A stretch of DNA of 64,000 bases from Streptomyces atratus (GCF_014648655.1 NZ_BMRN01000005.1:369179-433178); one strand, 5' to 3'. Counted from the first letter of the stretch, positions 36,488-45,262 are shown. Numbers and translations are program-made. Notes: a model not told the origin generated them from the sequence alone.

Positions 36488-36510
36488 TTAATAGTCACTC
36501 TGACTATAAA
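36488..36510 (-). promoter_or_regulatory. Promoter/operator of the pnuC operon (probable NrtR site)
   Basis: ATAGTCA (36491-36497) and TGACTAT (36501-36507) form a perfect inverted repeat with a CTC centre, extended by TT (36488-36489) and AA (36509-36510). On the minus strand TATAGT (36503-36508) is a near-consensus -10, so a bound dimer would cover the -10 and start site just ahead of the ribosome site. An NrtR-type gene lies in the same operon, so autoregulation is the simplest reading. Confidence 0.72.
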
Positions 36511-36528
36511 GGCGGAACGGTCGCAGCA

Positions 36529-36587
36529 AAAGGCCCGCGGCCGATTCCTGTTCGAAAATCGAAAGCAGGAACCGGCCGCGGGCCTTT
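36529..36587 (-). terminator. Long hairpin terminator of the ParA-scpAB-rluB operon
   Basis: A perfect 15-bp outer stem (36529-36543 with 36573-36587) is continued by TTCCTG/CAGGAA and TTCG/CGAA pairing. It begins 18 bases after the rluB stop and lies just upstream of the pnuC promoter, insulating the two operons. Confidence 0.88.
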
Positions 36588-36604
36588 GAGCGGACGGAGC
36601 CGGG

Positions 36605-37711
36605 TTACAGACCGACCTCGCGCATCAGCATGCCCACCTCGGTGTTGGTGAGGCGGCGCAGCCAGCCGGACTTCTGGTCGCCCAGCGGGATCGGCCCGAA
36701 GGACGTCCGTACGAGTCGCTCGACCGGGAAGCCGGCCTCGGCCAGCATCCGGCGGACGATGTGCTTGCGGCCCTCGTGGAGGGTCACCTCGACCAGGTAG
36801 TTCTTGCCGGTGTTCTCGACGACCCGGAAGTGGTCGGCGCGGGCGTACCCGTCCTCCAGCTGGATGCCGTCCTTCAGCCGCTTGCCCAGGTCGCGCGGGA
36901 GCGGTCCCTGGATGGCGGCCAGGTAGGTCTTCTTCACCCCGTACTTGGGGTGGGTCAGCCGGTGGGCCAGCTCGCCGTGGTTGGTGAGCATGATGATGCC
37001 CTCGGTCTCGGTGTCCAGCCGGCCGACGTGGAAGAGCCGCGTCTCACGGTTGGTGACGTAGTCGCCGAGGCACTGGCGGCCGTCCGGGTCCTCCATGGAG
37101 GAGACGACACCGGCGGGCTTGTTCAGCGCGAAGAAGAGGTACGACTGGGCGGCCACGGTCAGACCGTCGACCTTGATCTCGTCCTTGTGCACATCGACGC
37201 GCATGCCCTGCTCGACGACGATCTCGCCGTTGACCTCGACACGCGACTGCTCGATCAGCTCCTCGCACGCACGGCGCGAGCCCATACCTGCCCGGGCGAG
37301 GACCTTCTGCAGCCGCTCGCCCTCCTGCTCGGCGCCCGGGTGGGTCTTGGGCGTGCTGATGTCGGGCTTGCCCGCGTACCTGTCCCGGTTGCGCTGCTCG
37401 ATCTTGGCGTCGAGCTCACGCGGACGGGACGGGGCGCCCTGGCGACGCGGGCCGCCGCTCCTGCCGCCGCCGGCCTGCGCGGGCTTCGGGCCGCCCTTGG
37501 CGCCGCCGCGGGCCGCCGCGCCACGGCCCTTGCGGGGTCCTTCGCCGCTCTTCTCCCCGGTGGAGCCCACGTCGTAGCGACGCTCCTCGGGCCGGGGCCG
37601 GCGGGGACGCTGCTCCTGCTTGCCGTCGCGCCCGGCGCCGGCACCCCGGGGATTCCGGTTGCCGCCGCTCTTGCCGCTGCCGCTTCCGCTGTTCCTGCCA
37701 CTGCTTCGCAT
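36605..37711 (-). CDS. rluB: RsuA/RluB-family pseudouridine synthase
   Basis: This 368-residue protein has a long N-terminal extension (to about residue 125) very rich in Gly, Arg, Pro and Lys, probably RNA-binding and disordered. An S4 domain follows (ERLQKVLARAGMGSRRACEE, shown in part), then the catalytic domain with HVGRLDTETEGIIMLT, where Asp is the nucleophile. It makes a pseudouridine in 23S rRNA. The ATG at 37711 overlaps the scpB stop by one base (TGATG). Its place at the end of the scpAB operon is common in Gram-positive bacteria. Confidence 0.92.
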   Translation of the reverse strand: MRSSGRNSGSGSGKSGGNRNPRGAGAGRDGKQEQRPRRPRPEERRYDVGSTGEKSGEGPRKGRGAAARGGAKGGPKPAQAGGGRSGGPRRQGAPSRPRELDAKIEQRNRDRYAGKPDISTPKTHPGAEQEGERLQKVLARAGMGSRRACEELIEQSRVEVNGEIVVEQGMRVDVHKDEIKVDGLTVAAQSYLFFALNKPAGVVSSMEDPDGRQCLGDYVTNRETRLFHVGRLDTETEGIIMLTNHGELAHRLTHPKYGVKKTYLAAIQGPLPRDLGKRLKDGIQLEDGYARADHFRVVENTGKNYLVEVTLHEGRKHIVRRMLAEAGFPVERLVRTSFGPIPLGDQKSGWLRRLTNTEVGMLMREVGL

Positions 37712-38358
37712 CAAAATTCCGTCTTGTCGTCTGCGTGAGTATCCGGGGTGTCCGGTGCGTCCGGATCGAACGACGGCACACCCTCTAGCGTCTCAGCCTC
37801 GATCGCGTCCGCCTCGGGAAGGAAGGGCGCGAGCTCCGGGAGCTCATCCAGGCCACGCAGGCCCATCCGCTCCAGAAAGTAGTTCGTCGTCCTGTACAGG
37901 ATCGCACCTGTTTCGGGTTCCGCGCCCGCTTCCTCGACGAGACCCCTCTGCAGCAGGGTCCGCATGACCCCGTCACAGTTCACACCGCGGACCGCGGAGA
38001 CCCTCGACCGGCTGACCGGCTGGCGGTACGCGACCACCGCCAGGGTCTCCAGGGCCGCCTGCGTGAGACGGGCCTGCTGGCCGTCCAGGACGAAGCCCTC
38101 GACGGCCGCCGCGTACTCCGGGCGGGTATAGAAGCGCCAGCCGCCCGCGACCAGTCTCAGATCGAAACCGCGACGCTGCACGGTGTACTCGTCGGCCAGC
38201 TCCCGCAGCGCGTCGGCGACGGCTCTGCGGGGCCGCTCCAGCACCTTGGCGAGGTGCTCCTCGGTGGCGGGCTCGTCGACGACCATGAGGACGGCTTCCA
38301 GCGCGGGCTTGAGATCAAGATCCGCGACGGTGGAGCCGGTGGTGTCCTGCTGACTCAT
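37711..38358 (-). CDS. scpB: SMC accessory protein ScpB
   Basis: This 215-residue protein has tandem winged helices: LKPALEAVLMVVDEPATEEHL, shown in part, at the N-terminus, then LETLAVVAYRQPVSRSRVSAVRG in part, and GLVEEAG. ScpB dimers bind ScpA and the SMC head domain and help condense and segregate the chromosome. ATGA overlap with scpA and TGATG with rluB show a tight operon. The C-terminus is acidic and short. Confidence 0.94.
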   Translation of the reverse strand: MSQQDTTGSTVADLDLKPALEAVLMVVDEPATEEHLAKVLERPRRAVADALRELADEYTVQRRGFDLRLVAGGWRFYTRPEYAAAVEGFVLDGQQARLTQAALETLAVVAYRQPVSRSRVSAVRGVNCDGVMRTLLQRGLVEEAGAEPETGAILYRTTNYFLERMGLRGLDELPELAPFLPEADAIEAETLEGVPSFDPDAPDTPDTHADDKTEF

Positions 38359-39467
38359 GCCTTCACATCCTCAAAGACGTCCTGCACCTCGATGTCGAAC
38401 TCGTCCGTCACGACGGGCTCGGCGCCCTCTCCCCCGGCCCAGCGCACCAGGAGTTCTCCCAGCGCCTCGTCCTGGTCGAGCGCGACGGCCTTCTCCCGGT
38501 ACAGCTCCAGCAGCGCGAGGAACCTGGCGACGACGGTGAGGGTGTCCTGGGCGTCCTCGGTGAGTAACCGGAAACTGATCTCCCCCGCCTCCCGCAGCCG
38601 CGCCACCACGATCTCGGCCTGTTCCCGCACGCTGACCAGCGGTGCGTGGATGTGGTCGACGTACACCTGCGGCTTGGGCTTGGGCTGCATCGCCTTCACG
38701 GCCAGCTTGGCGAACCCCTCGGCCCCGATGCTGATGACGACCTCGGGCAGCAGCTCGGCATGGTGCGGCTCCAGCCCCACGGTCCGCGGAAAGCGCCGCC
38801 CCTCCGACTCCAGCCGGTCGCTGAAGATCTCCGCGATGCGTTTGTACGCGCGGTACTGGAGCAGCCGGGCGAAGAGCAGGTCCCGCGCTTCGAGCAGCGC
38901 CAGATCCGCCTCGTCCTCCACCTCGGCGGCGGGCAGCAGCCGGGCGGCCTTCAGATCGAGCAGGGTCGCGGCGACGACGAGGAACTCGGTGGTCTGGTCC
39001 AGATCCCAGTCCGGCCCCATGGCGCGGATGTGCGCCATGAACTCGTCGGTGACCCTGGACAGTGCGACTTCGGTCACATCCAGCTTGTGCTTGGAGATGA
39101 GCTGCAGAAGCAGATCGAACGGTCCCTCGAAGTTCGCCAGCCGAACAGTGAACCGCCCGTCGTCGGCGGGCTCGGGGGGCGAGCCGGCGGTTCCTGCCGG
39201 TACGACGGACTCGGGAGGTGAGCCGGGTGTTGTCGGTACGGCGGGCTCGGGGGGCGTTACGGCAACCTCGGGGACGGCGGTTCCGGCGGACGCTGTCGCA
39301 TCGGCCACCGACGGTTCCGGGGACGCTTCCGCGGCCTCGGGAAGAGGCGAGGTGACGGATTCACCGCCGATGCCCCCGTCCGCCGCCGGCCCCGGCGCAG
39401 GCCGACCGCCCGGGCCGCGTCCCAGGGGGCGGCGAGGGGTCCGGGCGGGCTCGTCGGTCGTCGGCAT
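38355..39467 (-). CDS. scpA: SMC kleisin subunit ScpA
   Basis: This 370-residue kleisin has a low-complexity N-terminal extension of about 105 residues rich in Pro, Ala, Glu and Thr. The conserved SMC-binding region follows (RLANFEGPFDLLLQLI, then KLDVTEVAL), a middle ScpB-binding part, and a C-terminal winged helix (VARFLALLELYREKAV). The ATG at 39467 has only a weak ribosome site (GGA). It bridges the SMC heads together with ScpB, encoded next with ATGA overlap. The SMC gene itself is not in this window. Confidence 0.93.
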   Translation of the reverse strand: MPTTDEPARTPRRPLGRGPGGRPAPGPAADGGIGGESVTSPLPEAAEASPEPSVADATASAGTAVPEVAVTPPEPAVPTTPGSPPESVVPAGTAGSPPEPADDGRFTVRLANFEGPFDLLLQLISKHKLDVTEVALSRVTDEFMAHIRAMGPDWDLDQTTEFLVVAATLLDLKAARLLPAAEVEDEADLALLEARDLLFARLLQYRAYKRIAEIFSDRLESEGRRFPRTVGLEPHHAELLPEVVISIGAEGFAKLAVKAMQPKPKPQVYVDHIHAPLVSVREQAEIVVARLREAGEISFRLLTEDAQDTLTVVARFLALLELYREKAVALDQDEALGELLVRWAGGEGAEPVVTDEFDIEVQDVFEDVKA

Positions 39468-39576
39468 GAAGGTCCAGGGGCGGCGGGATACGGGCGGCGG
39501 GCAGTGGCCCCCTACGGGGCAGGCCGGACACCCGGCCGGCGGCGGCACTCCGGGCAGGCTACCGGCGCCCCGCCGG

Positions 39577-40206
39577 TCAACGGCCGCGCAGCCGCCGTAC
39601 GAGGATGCTCGCGTCGCCCCGCGACTCCAGGTCCGCGAGAACCACCGCGACCGCCTCGCGGACGATCCGCCCGCGGTCGACCGCGAGCCCGTGCTCCCCG
39701 CGGAGCACGAGACGGGCGTGTTCGAGGTCCATCAGTTCCTCGGCCGAGACATAGACGGTGATCTTCTCGTCGTGACGCTCCCGGCCGCTGGGCCGCCTGT
39801 TCGCCCCGCGCCCGCCTCCGCGCCTGCGCTGCTGCTGAACGGCAGGGGCGGGAACCGCCTCCTGCGCGGACGGCTGCGCCGGCGACTGCGTGGACGGCGC
39901 GGACTGCTGAGGTCTGCGCCCCGACTGCCCTGCCACCGCGCCCCGGTCATCGTCTCCGCCGCGGCTGCGCGATCCCCCCGCGTCGGCGTCGGCCGCGGAG
40001 TGTTCCTCCCGCGAAGGGGCCGCGGTGCCGGCTGCGGCCTCCGCCGCGCCCGCCCCGGATCCGTCGGCCGCGGGATCGCTCTCCCCGGCCGGACCGGGCA
40101 CCCGGACCTCGCCGTTCGCCTTGCGCCGCCGGTCCGCGGGGGACGAGGCCTGCAGCCCCATCCCCCCGGTGGTACGGAACAGTTCGTCGGCCCCGGGCAG
40201 ACTCAC
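39577..40206 (-). CDS. Probable ribbon-helix-helix DNA-binding partner of ParA
   Basis: This roughly 209-residue protein has a disordered N-terminal 140 residues (Ala, Gly, Ser, Gln, Arg) and a compact C-terminal 65 residues. The latter read as a beta strand (EKITVYVSAEEL), a helix (MDLEHARLVLRG), then a second helix (DRGRIVREAVAVVLADLESRG, partial), the order expected of a ribbon-helix-helix domain. It overlaps the ParA gene by GTGA if started at 40206; a GTG at 40218 is also possible. A tail plus ribbon-helix-helix beside a ParA ATPase recalls ParG/Omega-type partition proteins. The fold is inferred by eye. Confidence 0.72.
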   Translation of the reverse strand: MSLPGADELFRTTGGMGLQASSPADRRRKANGEVRVPGPAGESDPAADGSGAGAAEAAAGTAAPSREEHSAADADAGGSRSRGGDDDRGAVAGQSGRRPQQSAPSTQSPAQPSAQEAVPAPAVQQQRRRGGGRGANRRPSGRERHDEKITVYVSAEELMDLEHARLVLRGEHGLAVDRGRIVREAVAVVLADLESRGDASILVRRLRGR

Positions 40207-41363
40207 TCGGCGTGACACCGGGCGAGCACCTCCCTGGCGAGCTGGCGATAGGCGGCGGCACCGACCGAGTTGGAGGCGTACGTGGTGATGGGCTCACCGG
40301 CGACCGTGGTCTCCGGGAAGCGCACCGTGCGCCCGATGACCGTGTGGTAGACGTGATCGTCGAAGGCCTCGACGACGCGCGCGAGGACTTCGCGGCTGTG
40401 CACCGTACGGGAGTCGTACATGGTGGCGAGGATGCCGTCGAGCTCCAGATCCGGGTTGAGCCGCTCCTGGACCTTCTCGATGGTCTCGGTGAGCAACGCC
40501 ACACCTCGCAGCGCGAAGAATTCGCACTCGAGCGGCACTATCACCTTGTGGGCCGCCGTCAGGGCGTTCACGGTGAGCAGCCCCAGCGAGGGCTGACAGT
40601 CGATCACGATGTAGTCGTAGTCGGCCATCAGCGGCTTCAGGGCGCGCTGCAGCGTGGACTCCCGGGCCACCTCGCTCACCAGCTGCACCTCGGCAGCCGA
40701 CAGGTCGATGTTGCTGGGCAGCAGGTCCATGTTCGGGACCGCGGTCTTCAGCAGGACCTCGTCGGCCGACATGCCCCGCTCCATGAGCAGGTTGTAGACC
40801 GTGAGGTCGAGCTCCATCGGGTTGACGCCGAGCCCGACCGACAGGGCTCCCTGTGGGTCGAAGTCGACGAGCAGGACGCGGCGCCCGTACTCCGCGAGTG
40901 CGGCACCCAGGTTGATGGTCGACGTGGTCTTGCCGACGCCGCCCTTCTGGTTGCACATCGCGATGATCTTCGCGGGACCGTGATCGGTCAGCGGGCCCGG
41001 GATCGGGAAGTAGGGCAGGGGCCGACCGGTCGGACCGATCCGCTCGCGGCGCTGGCGGGCAGCGTCGGGCGCGAGGGTGGCCGCGTACTCCGGATCGGGC
41101 TCGTACTCGGCGTCGGGGTCGTAGAAGTGCCCCTGGGGCACCTCGTCGAAGTCGGCGAAGTGGGCGGTCTCTCGGCCACTCTCGTTGCCGGCCATGGCGT
41201 TCACGTTTAGGCCGTCCATCATCTGGGGGGCTGTCGTCATGTGCTGGTGGGTGGCGAAGGTGCGGACAGCGACGGAGCCGACAGCCTCCAGCCCGTTCGG
41301 GCTCTGGCCCCGTGCAGGCATCCCTGGTTGAACACCCCCGGGAGTAAATGTCGACTCATTCAC
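40203..41363 (-). CDS. ParA-family ATPase beside scpAB
   Basis: This 386-residue protein has a Walker-type ParA/MinD domain with deviant P-loop KGGVGKTT at 140-147, LLVDFDPQGALS, and DYIVIDCQPSLG. The preceding 130 residues are acidic and probably flexible. It is distinct from the oriC-linked parA: no ParB gene is adjacent, and no parS-like site was seen. AGGAGG lies 11 bases before the GTG at 41363. It heads the operon with a ribbon-helix-helix-like protein, ScpA, ScpB and RluB, so it may help load or position SMC complexes. Confidence 0.9.
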   Translation of the reverse strand: MNESTFTPGGVQPGMPARGQSPNGLEAVGSVAVRTFATHQHMTTAPQMMDGLNVNAMAGNESGRETAHFADFDEVPQGHFYDPDAEYEPDPEYAATLAPDAARQRRERIGPTGRPLPYFPIPGPLTDHGPAKIIAMCNQKGGVGKTTSTINLGAALAEYGRRVLLVDFDPQGALSVGLGVNPMELDLTVYNLLMERGMSADEVLLKTAVPNMDLLPSNIDLSAAEVQLVSEVARESTLQRALKPLMADYDYIVIDCQPSLGLLTVNALTAAHKVIVPLECEFFALRGVALLTETIEKVQERLNPDLELDGILATMYDSRTVHSREVLARVVEAFDDHVYHTVIGRTVRFPETTVAGEPITTYASNSVGAAAYRQLAREVLARCHAE

Positions 41364-41690
41364 AAGTCGTCTTACCTCCTTGGACGTGACCAGGAAACTT
41401 TATCGATAGGTCAGCGTGGCACCATGCCGACGATTGGCGACTCTATGGCGTGTCACCGCTCCGCAGCAACACAATCCGCCGGACCCGGCCCGATGTGTCG
41501 GCAATCGAACACCTCCCTGTCAAGGGCACGCAGCCACCGGGCGCTCTTTCAGCGGGTACACGAATCGGTTGAAGGGTTACGTTCGAGACGAGTTGAACGA
41601 GGGCCTCACAGGGGCCCGGCATGCGTCCGGCCGGGCCTTGCTGAGCAAGGTCCGGCCGGACGCATGAGGTTGACGGGAGATGTTGACTCG
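41364..41690. other. Intergenic region between ald and the ParA gene
   Basis: This 327-base region holds the ald terminator at 41620-41666 and, nearer the ParA start, the AGGAGG ribosome site. A locally AT-rich patch around 41390-41410 (minus strand GATAAAGT) may be part of the promoter. No gene or parS-like palindrome was seen. Confidence 0.45.
41620..41666 (-). terminator. Hairpin terminator of ald
   Basis: Two 22-base arms (41620-41641 and 41645-41666) pair completely apart from one G-T wobble around a TGA loop. The hairpin starts 24 bases past the ald stop in the leftward direction. Confidence 0.9.
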
Positions 41691-42815
41691 TCAGCCGAGA
41701 AGCGAGCTCAGCTCGACGTGCTCCAGGCCGTGGGCCTCGGCCACCTCGCGGTAAACGACCTGCCCGTCATGGGTGTTGAGGCCCTTGGCGAGCGCGGCAT
41801 CGCGGCGCAGTGCCTCGACCCAGCCGCGGTTGGCGAGCTCCAGGATGTACGGCAGCGTGGCGTTGGTGAGCGCGTACGTGGAGGTGTTGGGCACGGCGCC
41901 CGGCATGTTGGCGACGCAGTAGAAGACCGAGTTGTGGACCATGAAGGTCGGCTCGGCGTGCGTCGTCGGGTGCGAGTCCTCGAAGCAGCCACCCTGATCG
42001 ATCGCAATGTCGACAAGTACACTTCCGGGCTTCATCTTGGCGACGAGCTCGTTGGTGACCAGCTTCGGGGCCTTCGCGCCGGGGATCAGCACGGCGCCCA
42101 CGACGAGGTCGGCGTCGATGACGGCCTTCTCCAGCTCGAAGGCGTTGGAGACGACGGTCTTCACCTTGGTGCCGAAGACCTTGTCGGCCTCGCGCAGCTT
42201 GTTGATGTCCCGGTCGAGCAGCGTGACGTGGAAACCGAGACCGACCGCGATCTGCGTGGCGTTCCAGCCGGAGACACCGCCGCCGATGACGACGGCCTCG
42301 GCGGGCGCCGTGCCCGGGACGCCGCCCGGCAGCACGCCGCGGCCGCCGACCGAGCGCATCAGGTGGTAGGCGCCGACCTGCGGGGCCAGCCGGCCCGCGA
42401 CCTCGGACATCGGGGCGAGCAGCGGCAGCGCGCGGCTCGCGGTCTCCACGGTCTCGTACGCGATCGCGGTGGTGCCGGACTCCAGCAGCGCGTCCGTGCA
42501 CTCGCGGGAGGCGGCGAGGTGCAGGTAGGTGAAGAGCGTCTGGTCCTTGCGGAGGCGGTGGTACTCCTCGGCAACCGGCTCCTTGACCTTGAGCAGCAGG
42601 TCGGCGGTGGCCCAGACCTCGTCGGCGGTGGGGAGGATCTGCGCCCCTGCGGCGACGTACTCCTCATCCGTGATGGAGGAGCCGGCCCCGGCGTTCTCCT
42701 CGACGACGACCTGGTGGCCGTGGCGTACGAGTTCGTTCACACCGGCGGGCGTGATCGCCACGCGGAACTCGTTGTTCTTGACTTCGCGGGGGATGCCGAC
42801 CTTCACGTCGATCAC
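41691..42815 (-). CDS. ald: Alanine dehydrogenase
   Basis: This 374-residue enzyme has the N-terminal GIPREVKNNEFRVAITPAG, the LLLKVKEP segment with the catalytic Lys, and the NAD-binding AVVIGGGVSGWNATQIA. It interconverts L-alanine and pyruvate plus ammonia with NAD. The GTG at 42815 has AAGGA only 2 bases upstream; a GTG three codons later would have better spacing, so the first residues are uncertain. Length matches Streptomyces Ald. It is a single-gene unit with a strong terminator. Confidence 0.95.
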   Translation of the reverse strand: MIDVKVGIPREVKNNEFRVAITPAGVNELVRHGHQVVVEENAGAGSSITDEEYVAAGAQILPTADEVWATADLLLKVKEPVAEEYHRLRKDQTLFTYLHLAASRECTDALLESGTTAIAYETVETASRALPLLAPMSEVAGRLAPQVGAYHLMRSVGGRGVLPGGVPGTAPAEAVVIGGGVSGWNATQIAVGLGFHVTLLDRDINKLREADKVFGTKVKTVVSNAFELEKAVIDADLVVGAVLIPGAKAPKLVTNELVAKMKPGSVLVDIAIDQGGCFEDSHPTTHAEPTFMVHNSVFYCVANMPGAVPNTSTYALTNATLPYILELANRGWVEALRRDAALAKGLNTHDGQVVYREVAEAHGLEHVELSSLLG

Positions 42816-42949
42816 GGTCCTTGGCTCAGAGGGTTACCCGGACATAGGTATACATACCCGGATAGACACAGCGTAAATGGAGACACCGCGAACACACGCG
42901 GCAAAGCCAGTCTAATGAAGGGATTCGTGCTGTCTAGCCTTACAAAGCA

Positions 42950-45013
42950 TTAACTTTCACTCACCGCACTACGGATTTCGTAGGCCGCACTCTCCTCGCC
43001 CAGCAATCTGTCGGCCAGGCCCCGGTGCAACCGGGCCGCAGCCGGGTCGCCCAGCCGGTCGAGCGTGTCGGCCAGCCGCAGCTCCAGCGCCGCCTGCAGC
43101 CGTACGTCCCCGGCCCGCCTGGCCCACTCGACGGCCTCCTGACAGGTGTGCAGCGACTCCTGCGGCCGGCCCGCGTACTCCTGCACCCGGGCCGCCTCGC
43201 TCAGCGCCCGCGCCTGGGCCGGCACATCGCCGAGCCTGCGGTACCCGGCCGCGGCGGCCCGCCAGTTCCGCAGCGCCTCGCCGTACCGGCCGGCATAGGT
43301 GTGGACGGTGCCGAGCCGCCCGTACAGCCGCGCCTCGTCGGCCCGCTCGCCCTGGGTGAGCCGCTGCGCCAACGCCCGGCCGTACCAGTCGGAGGCCCGC
43401 TGGAAGTCCCCCAGCTCGGCGTAGGCACCGCCTACGGATTCCATCGCACGGCCGGTGGCATACGGATCCTTCGCGGCCCGTCCGGCGTCCAGCGCGGCCC
43501 GGTAGCGGGTCAGCGCCTCCTGCGTACGGCCGGTCTTGGCATCGAGGTCGGCGAGGTTGAGCAGTGCGGCGGCCCGTTCGCGCGGCAGCTCGCGCCGCTC
43601 GGCGACTGCCAGAACCAGACCGTGCAGTCCGTACAGCTCGGGCGCGGCCGCCTCGGTGCCCTGGTGCACGGCCAGCGCCCGCACCAGTGCGGCCACCAAC
43701 CTCCTTGCCAGAGTGTCGAGTTCACCGTCCTCGACGGCGAGCCTGGCCGAGGCCAGCAGGGCGGGACGGCGGATCCGCAGCCATTCGGCGGCAGCATCGG
43801 GGGTGGGGAAACGCAGCGAGCGCGGCAGCCCGGCGAGCTTGCGGCGCGGCGGGGAACCCTCGGGGTCGGTGACCGCACGGCAGGATTGCAGCAGCCGGAC
43901 GGTCCGCTCCAGCATCCGGGCCCTGGCGAGCTGGATCTCCGTCGGCCGGTCCCTGTCCTCCAGCAGCGCCCGCAGCAGCGGAGCGAGGCAGCCGGGCACC
44001 TCGTACTGCGGCTGGTCCGCCCCGTTGGTGCGCAGCAGTCCCAGGGCCACGAAGTCGTCGAGGGTCGTCTGGGCTGCGGAGACGGAGCAGCCGGCCAGGG
44101 CGGAGGCCGTGTGGGCGTCGGCGAGGCCGGCAGGGGCGAGCGCGAGCAGTCGCAGTATCCGGGCGGCGGTCGGCGGCAGGGAGTCATGGACCAGCCGGAA
44201 GGCGCGCGCCAGCGGGCGGGCGCCGGTGGACTGCTCCGTGTCTTCCGGCAGCTCGCGCAGCTGTTTGGTGACATCGGCGACCGACGCCATGGGGTGGGCG
44301 GCGAGCCAGCCGCCGACCATGACCAGGGCGGCCGGCAGGCCGGCGCACTCCTCGGTGAGGGTCTCGGCGGTCCGCGGGTCGACGGTGATCCTGACCTGGC
44401 CGATAATGCGGGCGAGCAGCCGGACGGCGGAGCCGGGGTCCAGGCCGCCGATGGTGCAGGGGCGGACACCGGGGATACCGGTCAGCGGGCCCTCGGAGGT
44501 GGCGACGACAAGGCAGTCGGGGTCGTCCGGCAGCAGCGGGTCGACCTGTTCCGCATCCACGGCGTCGTCGAGGAGCAGCAGGACGCGGCGCCCGGCGAGC
44601 GCCTCACGGACCATTTCGGAGAGCTCGTCCCCGTCCGCGCCGGGCGGTCCCGTCACACCCAGCTGGTCGAGCAGCCTGCGGGCGGTGCGCTCGGTGGGGA
44701 CGGGTTCGCCGCCGGGGTCGGTGAGCCGGGCCCGGAGCAGGCCGTCGGGGTGATTGCCGGTGGAGAGCAGCAGGCGAGTGAGCTCGCCGGCGAGCGCGGT
44801 GCGTCCGGAGCCGGGGCGTCCGGCGATCAGCAGGACCCTGGCGCGGGCGGCCTTGCGGCCGGCCAGGGTGTCCAGTCCGGCCCGCTCGATGTCGGCTCGC
44901 AGCGCCTTCAACTCGCGGTCGCGGCCGAAGAATTGGGGTGGGACGGCGCCGGACGGCTCCTCGGTTCCCGCTGCCTTGGCCGGGCCGCTGGTGTCCACCG
45001 CCTGATCCGTCAC
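42950..45013 (-). CDS. STAND-like ATPase with C-terminal TPR repeats, altered P-loop
   Basis: This 687-residue cytoplasmic protein begins with a linker, then FFGRDRELKALRADI and a P-loop-like segment G-R-P-G-S-G-R-T (65-72) in which Arg71 stands where Lys is usual. A Walker B-like RVLLLLDDAVDAEQ follows, then winged-helix and helical parts, and from about residue 500 at least four TPR-like units (EALTRYRAALDAGRAAKDPYA, partial; GDFQRASDWYGRAL; RYGEALRNWRAAAA). This is the AfsR/NB-ARC layout without the N-terminal SARP DNA-binding domain. GTG at 45013 has GGAG upstream. Its signal and output are unknown. Confidence 0.82.
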   Translation of the reverse strand: MTDQAVDTSGPAKAAGTEEPSGAVPPQFFGRDRELKALRADIERAGLDTLAGRKAARARVLLIAGRPGSGRTALAGELTRLLLSTGNHPDGLLRARLTDPGGEPVPTERTARRLLDQLGVTGPPGADGDELSEMVREALAGRRVLLLLDDAVDAEQVDPLLPDDPDCLVVATSEGPLTGIPGVRPCTIGGLDPGSAVRLLARIIGQVRITVDPRTAETLTEECAGLPAALVMVGGWLAAHPMASVADVTKQLRELPEDTEQSTGARPLARAFRLVHDSLPPTAARILRLLALAPAGLADAHTASALAGCSVSAAQTTLDDFVALGLLRTNGADQPQYEVPGCLAPLLRALLEDRDRPTEIQLARARMLERTVRLLQSCRAVTDPEGSPPRRKLAGLPRSLRFPTPDAAAEWLRIRRPALLASARLAVEDGELDTLARRLVAALVRALAVHQGTEAAAPELYGLHGLVLAVAERRELPRERAAALLNLADLDAKTGRTQEALTRYRAALDAGRAAKDPYATGRAMESVGGAYAELGDFQRASDWYGRALAQRLTQGERADEARLYGRLGTVHTYAGRYGEALRNWRAAAAGYRRLGDVPAQARALSEAARVQEYAGRPQESLHTCQEAVEWARRAGDVRLQAALELRLADTLDRLGDPAAARLHRGLADRLLGEESAAYEIRSAVSES

Positions 45014-45262
45014 GGGCCACGCTCCACTTCGCTGCACGCGTTGCCCACCGGGACTCCGGTCAGGGCATTCCGAGCGTAGTTCAGGCGTGTGGACGAATTC
45101 CGTGGAGCACGGCACAGAGGTCCCCCGATCGGATCAGCATCTTTTCCGATCGGAGGACGTCGATGAACCGTTCAGCGGCGCCTACGGGCTGTTGGACCTC
45201 GATCCGATCCCTGCGAACGCGGGACCTCGAACGATCCTCACGAACCGTCAGACCGTCGACCC

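Noticed and set aside
39577..40218. The small gene after ParA considered as ParB
   Set aside because: It lacks ParB motifs (the N-terminal CTPase box and central helix-turn-helix); the C-terminal segment looks like ribbon-helix-helix instead.
41364..41619. Possible parS site near the ParA gene
   Set aside because: No GTTTCACGTGAAAC-like palindrome was found, and no ParB gene is present; this ParA is not the oriC-linked one.
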